The notes beneath the pieces are model-generated. The model did no database searches, was not told the DNA's origin, and worked only from the letters and a program-made list of their open reading frames with translations. Made by a program: the position numbers and the translations under genes. Source: Planomonospora sp. ID82291 (GTDB taxonomy: Bacteria > Actinomycetota > Actinomycetes > Streptosporangiales > Streptosporangiaceae). Taken from it: DNA of 64,000 nt. Location of the stretch: assembly GCF_015711645.1 (NCBI RefSeq), contig NZ_JABTEX010000001.1, forward strand, positions 1,488,001 to 1,552,000. The letters run 5' to 3'. This document shows, in pieces, positions 61,068-64,000 of the stretch (its first letter is position 1; each line of letters starts with the position of its first letter).

Positions 61068-61907
61068 TCAATCGGTCGGCAGCGGCCAGCCGTCCAGCGC
61101 GTGGCCGGGGTGTTCGCGCAGGAACCGCCGCCGGACCTCGACGTACCGCGTCGGCGTGAGCCCGGTGAACGCCCGGAACTCGTGGCTGAAGTGAGCCTGG
61201 TCGAAGTAGCCTGCGCCACCGGCGAGGTCGCTCCAGTCGACCGGTCCGGCGGGATCGATCGCGAACACGGTGGCGGCGAAGCGGTGGGTGCGGGCCAGCC
61301 GCTTCGGCGTGACGCCGATGAGCTCCTTGAACCGCTGTGCCAGATGAGTGCTGCTGACACCGGCTGCCGCGCTCAGGTCGCCGATCGCCACCGACCCCCC
61401 GGTCGCCGCGATGACGTTGCTCGTACGGCGGACCAGCCCCAGGCCGGCGGTCTCGCGCAACCGCCGCATCAGCTCCTGCTCGAGCAGCGTCAGCATCTGG
61501 TGCGGTCCGTCCGCCGCGGCCAGCCGGTCGCGCAGCTCGGCGATGGCGGGCCGGCCCCAGACCTGCTCCACCGTCACCGGCCGGTCGCACAGCTCGGCCG
61601 CGGGCATCGGCAGGAACGGCGCCGGCCCCCACGGCTTGAAGTGCACGCCGACGGACCGGGTCCCCGGCGGGTAACCGAACTCGAAGGCGCGGGTGGGTGT
61701 GGTGACCACGCAGCCGTCGGCGTACTCGGCCGTCTCGATGTCGGTGCCGGCCCGGATGCGGAACGGCGCCCCGAGGTTGACGATGAGCAACGCCGCCGGC
61801 ATCGGCGGCAGCGTCAGCCGGGCGTACGGCGGCGCGCCCTCCAGGTAGTAGAGGTCGTCGACCAGACCGTCCAGCGGCGGTCGCGGCACTCTGGACACGT
61901 ACTCCAC
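61068..61907 (-). CDS. AraC-family transcriptional regulator
   Basis: This 279-residue regulator starts at GTG 61907 (MEYVSRVPRPPLDGLVDDLYYL). The N-terminal region with ARLTLPPMPAALLIVNLGAPF is a DUF6597-like sensing domain. The C-terminal double helix-turn-helix contains GDLSAAAGVSSTHLAQRFKELIGVTPKRLARTHRF and LAGGAGYFDQAHFSHEFRAFTGLTPTRY, the AraC signature. It probably activates the downstream reductase gene. The start lacks a good ribosome binding site. Confidence 0.92.
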   Translation of the reverse strand: MEYVSRVPRPPLDGLVDDLYYLEGAPPYARLTLPPMPAALLIVNLGAPFRIRAGTDIETAEYADGCVVTTPTRAFEFGYPPGTRSVGVHFKPWGPAPFLPMPAAELCDRPVTVEQVWGRPAIAELRDRLAAADGPHQMLTLLEQELMRRLRETAGLGLVRRTSNVIAATGGSVAIGDLSAAAGVSSTHLAQRFKELIGVTPKRLARTHRFAATVFAIDPAGPVDWSDLAGGAGYFDQAHFSHEFRAFTGLTPTRYVEVRRRFLREHPGHALDGWPLPTD

Positions 61908-61982
61908 ACGTCACAGCATCACCGATACACAGGCCGACCGCCAGGTCGCCGTAGGCCGTCGGTCGCAGACGATGTCATACGA

Positions 61983-62084
61983 GAAGGCATGTCCGTCAGG
62001 CCTCGCCGGAGGTCAGGCCCACCCGGCACGCGACTCCGGTGCCGCCGATGCCGCAGCGACCGGAGAGCTCTGAGACAAGATCCG
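61983..62084 (-). repeat. msrA-3'-end-like fragment, copy 4
   Basis: On the minus strand the segment encodes SELSGRCGIGGTGVACRVGL and ends TSGEA-stop. The CGIGGT core is the same as in MsrA. It shares GAAGGCATGTCC and ACCGGAGAGCTCTG with copy 3. It lies just downstream of the XRE antitoxin gene and could be translated only from an unlikely frame. Confidence 0.6.
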
Positions 62085-62102
62085 GAGTGCTCCTGAAACC
62101 TC

Positions 62103-62402
62103 TCAGGCGGCTGGAGCCTTCGGTGTCAGACGGACCTCGACATCCGCGTCCAGAGCGCGTGCCAGACGCTCCAGAACCGGCAGGGTGGGGATGGTCCCGC
62201 CCGCCTCGAAGCGGGCCACCGCGGACTGGGTCATGCCGACCTCCCGGGCCAGGTCGCTCTGGCTCCACCCCCGCCCCTCGCGCATCGTCCTGACCGTCCT
62301 GCCCAGCTCGTAGGCGATACGTGCGGCCTCATACGCCTCGGCCGCACCCGGCTCGGCCATCCGGCGATCCCTGAGCTCCCGCCAGCTTCCCTGTTCGCTC
62401 AT
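62103..62402 (-). CDS. XRE-family antitoxin (HigA-like)
   Basis: This 99-residue protein has a helix-turn-helix VRTMREGRGWSQSDLAREVGMTQSAVARFEAGGTIPTLPVLERLARALDADVEV near residues 37 to 90. The N-terminal part MSEQGSWRELRDRRMAEPGAAEAYEAARIAYELG is helical and should contact the toxin. Its ATG overlaps the toxin stop by four bases. Gene order toxin then antitoxin is the HigBA arrangement. It probably binds the palindrome over the toxin start. Confidence 0.9.
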   Translation of the reverse strand: MSEQGSWRELRDRRMAEPGAAEAYEAARIAYELGRTVRTMREGRGWSQSDLAREVGMTQSAVARFEAGGTIPTLPVLERLARALDADVEVRLTPKAPAA

Positions 62403-62752
62403 ACCGCTTCTTCCTCGTCAACGGTGTGCGCCGACTCGATGCAACGACGCATGGCCCGCCGAGCCCGATCGATCTCCCGATCATCACGTGCCCGCGTCTT
62501 GTGGAACACGGTCAGAAGCACGATCCGGCGACCGGGCGCGATCCAGTACGTGATCCGCATCGCGAACTCGTCGAGATGGAACCGGAGTTCGCGCAGCTTG
62601 CCGTCCAACTGCTTGGTGTAGGGCTCACCCAACAGAGGCCCCTCTGCCGCAAGAAGGTCGACATAGAAGGCCGCCCTCGCGAACAGCGCTGAAGGCAGGT
62701 CCTCAAGCCGCTTGCGAACTTCTGGCTCCAACTCCACGGTACCCCAGGTCAT
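62399..62752 (-). CDS. RelE/HigB-type toxin (Gp49-like)
   Basis: This 117-residue protein begins MTWGTVELEPEVRKRLEDLPSALFARAAFYVDLLAAEG. The RelE/HigB-like sheet is visible as KLRELRFHLDEFAMRITYWIAPGRRIVLLTVFHKTRARDDREIDRARRAM, which is the phage Gp49-like toxin motif with the basic HKT segment. It forms a unit with the overlapping XRE gene. ATG 62752 is chosen because it fits the motif start and lies directly at the operator. Confidence 0.9.
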   Translation of the reverse strand: MTWGTVELEPEVRKRLEDLPSALFARAAFYVDLLAAEGPLLGEPYTKQLDGKLRELRFHLDEFAMRITYWIAPGRRIVLLTVFHKTRARDDREIDRARRAMRRCIESAHTVDEEEAV

Positions 62753-62766
62753 AGCATTGATGCTAT
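62751..62766 (-). promoter_or_regulatory. Palindromic operator of the HigBA-like pair
   Basis: ATAGCAT-TG-ATGCTAT is a perfect 16-base palindrome that overlaps the toxin start codon. The region is AT-richer than its surroundings. Position and symmetry fit binding by the XRE antitoxin, with autorepression. Confidence 0.7.
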
Positions 62767-62900
62767 AAGGCGCAGTTCTCTCGCACTCTGTTTTCACACG
62801 GATGCGTTGGGTGAACGAGTGCGGTCTCCAACTCCCACCACGGCGATACAAGCCGTACCGGAACGCCCTTCAGAGGAAGCGCAGCGGCACCCAGGTAACC

Positions 62901-63587
62901 CTATTCCTCCGTCACCGTCAGACCCGTCGGGCAGGACCACTCGGAGGGGTCACCCAGCTTGACGTTGGTGCCGCCGATCCCGCAGTAACCCCCAGGGTTC
63001 TTGAAAAGGTACTGCTGGTGATATTCCTCCGCGAAGTAGTACTCACCGGACGGAGCGATCTCCGTCGTGATCGGGCCGTGGCCGGCTTCGGTGAGGACCT
63101 TCTGGTAGGCGTCGCGCGAGGCGAGGGCCGACTTCTCCTGCTCCGGGGAGTGGACGTAGACCGCCGAGCGGTACTGCGTGCCGACGTCGTTGCCCTGGCG
63201 CATGCCCTGAGTCGGGTCGTGGCTCTCCCAGAAGACCCGCAGCAGTTCCTCATATGACACCGCGGCCGGGTCGAAGACGACCCGGACCACCTCGGTGTGG
63301 CCGGTGAGCCCGCTGCAGACCTCCTCGTAGGTCGGGTTGGGGGTGTGGCCGCCCGCGTAGCCGACCGAGGTGGACACGACGCCGGGGGTCTGCCAGAACT
63401 TGCGCTCGGCCCCCCAGAAGCAGCCGAGGCCGAAGTCGGCGATCTCGACGTCACCGGGGTACGGCGGAGCCAGCGGGGCGTCGAGGACCATGTGCCGCGC
63501 GGGCACCGGCATGCGCTCGTCCCGTCCGGGAAGCGCGTTCTCCGGGGACACCATGGACGTCTTCTCCCTGCCGAAGAGCCAGCCCAT
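62901..63587 (-). CDS. msrA: Peptide methionine sulfoxide reductase A (MsrA)
   Basis: This enzyme reduces methionine-S-sulfoxide in proteins. The 228-residue protein starts at ATG 63587 after GGAGGAGG. The catalytic motif [13 protein letters not shown] has the nucleophilic Cys at about 56, and the family segments [51 protein letters not shown] and [24 protein letters not shown] are present, the last with a likely resolving Cys. The tail [12 protein letters not shown] has one more Cys. Four fragments resembling its 3' end occur in the island to the left. It is divergent from the rarD gene. Confidence 0.96.
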   Translation of the reverse strand: MGWLFGREKTSMVSPENALPGRDERMPVPARHMVLDAPLAPPYPGDVEIADFGLGCFWGAERKFWQTPGVVSTSVGYAGGHTPNPTYEEVCSGLTGHTEVVRVVFDPAAVSYEELLRVFWESHDPTQGMRQGNDVGTQYRSAVYVHSPEQEKSALASRDAYQKVLTEAGHGPITTEIAPSGEYYFAEEYHQQYLFKNPGGYCGIGGTNVKLGDPSEWSCPTGLTVTEE

Positions 63588-63723
63588 CGGAACCTCCTCC
63601 TGTCGCCTTACTCCGCTCTGCTCAACCGCGCCGGGCCGCCCGGTGTTCCCGCAACCATTGCTTAACAATCATCTCAGGATCGCTAAATTGTATTAAACGA
63701 GGTAAGCAGCCAAAATAAGTGAC

Positions 63724-64000
63724 ATGCCTGAATCACGCCGCGGGGTCCTGTACGGCATCGCCGCCTACAGCATGTGGGGCCTGTTCCCGCTGTACTGGCC
63801 GCTGCTGAAGCCCTCCAGCGCCCTGGAGATCCTGGCCCACCGCATGGCGTGGTCGCTCGTCGCTGTCGCCTCCATCCTCGTGGTGCGGCGGCACTGGTCG
63901 TGGATCCGGGAGATCGCGCGCACGCCCCGCAAGATCGGCCTGCTCGCCCTCGCCGCGACGATCGTCACCGTCAACTGGGGCGTCTACATCTACGCGGTGA
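63724..64000 (+). CDS. rarD: RarD-like EamA family permease, C-terminus beyond window
   Basis: The plus-strand frame from ATG 63724 gives MPESRRGVLYGIAAYSMWGLFPLYWPLLKPSSALEILAHRMAWSLVAVASILVV and stays open for 92 codons to the window end. GxxxYxxWGxxPxYWxxL and EILAHRMAWS are the N-terminal signature of RarD, a ten-helix member of the EamA superfamily linked with chloramphenicol sensitivity. Two to three hydrophobic helices are seen. The stop lies outside. The promoter should be in the AT-rich gap 63640-63720 shared with msrA. Confidence 0.9.
   Translation, partial: MPESRRGVLYGIAAYSMWGLFPLYWPLLKPSSALEILAHRMAWSLVAVASILVVRRHWSWIREIARTPRKIGLLALAATIVTVNWGVYIYAV

Noticed and set aside
61996-62268. 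A 90-codon minus-strand gene ending in CGIGGTGVACRVGL
   Set aside because: Most of it overlaps the HigA-like gene on the same strand in another frame and has no start signal; only the end is notable, as a repeat.

Overview
The window is high-GC DNA with GTG and TTG starts, overlapping ATGA/GTGA gene junctions and purine-rich ribosome binding sites. A second complex I cluster, korAB, a Cvn-type kinase and DUF6247 and barstar genes all fit a filamentous actinomycete. Streptosporangiales (Streptosporangium/Nonomuraea-like) is my best guess from general resemblance; no rRNA or tRNA gene is present to confirm it.

Region 1 (1-15.0 kb) is respiratory and redox. nuoA-B-C-H and nuoI-J-K-L-M lie on the minus strand and are split by a plus-strand membrane-anchored Ser/Thr kinase. 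NuoD, E, F and G are absent here. A polysaccharide deacetylase lipoprotein follows, then a short Cys-containing leader ORF and korA-korB (2-oxoacid:ferredoxin oxidoreductase). The layout suggests a ferredoxin-fed complex I supplied by KorAB.

Region 2 (15.0-37.3 kb) is envelope and exopolysaccharide. It has two tandem secreted beta-propeller/PKD paralogs with partly homogenised sequence. These precede a polysaccharide cluster: polymerase/ligase-like membrane protein, phosphotransferase-fold protein, sulfotransferase, two Wzz-like proteins (one carrying a degenerate BY-kinase domain), GT2, an Alg13/Alg14-like glycosyltransferase pair, flippase, ParB-like/methyltransferase fusion, RCC1 lipoprotein, GH26-like hydrolase and the initiating undecaprenyl-phosphate sugar transferase.

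Region 3 (37.3-56.4 kb) is mixed accessory and housekeeping: GntR/EamA pair, barstar, SWIM protein, CvnA/CvnC-like pair, two GNATs, DUF1089 protein, CPBP protease, GH16 enzyme, PadR/FAD-monooxygenase pair, pentapeptide-repeat protein, secreted SH3-like protein, two-component system, zinc-less alcohol dehydrogenase and a TetR/SDR pair. Several genes have clear palindromic operators, and many gaps hold GC-rich minisatellites.

Region 4 (56.4-64 kb) is a small-gene island with three toxin-antitoxin modules (RelE-like/DUF6247, VapBC, HigBA-like), a GNAT, an AraC/DHFR-like pair and small unknowns. It ends at msrA, followed by the start of rarD. Short sequences resembling the 3' end of msrA recur, all in the same orientation, at four places between these modules. 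This suggests repeated insertions next to msrA, or a dispersed short repeat.
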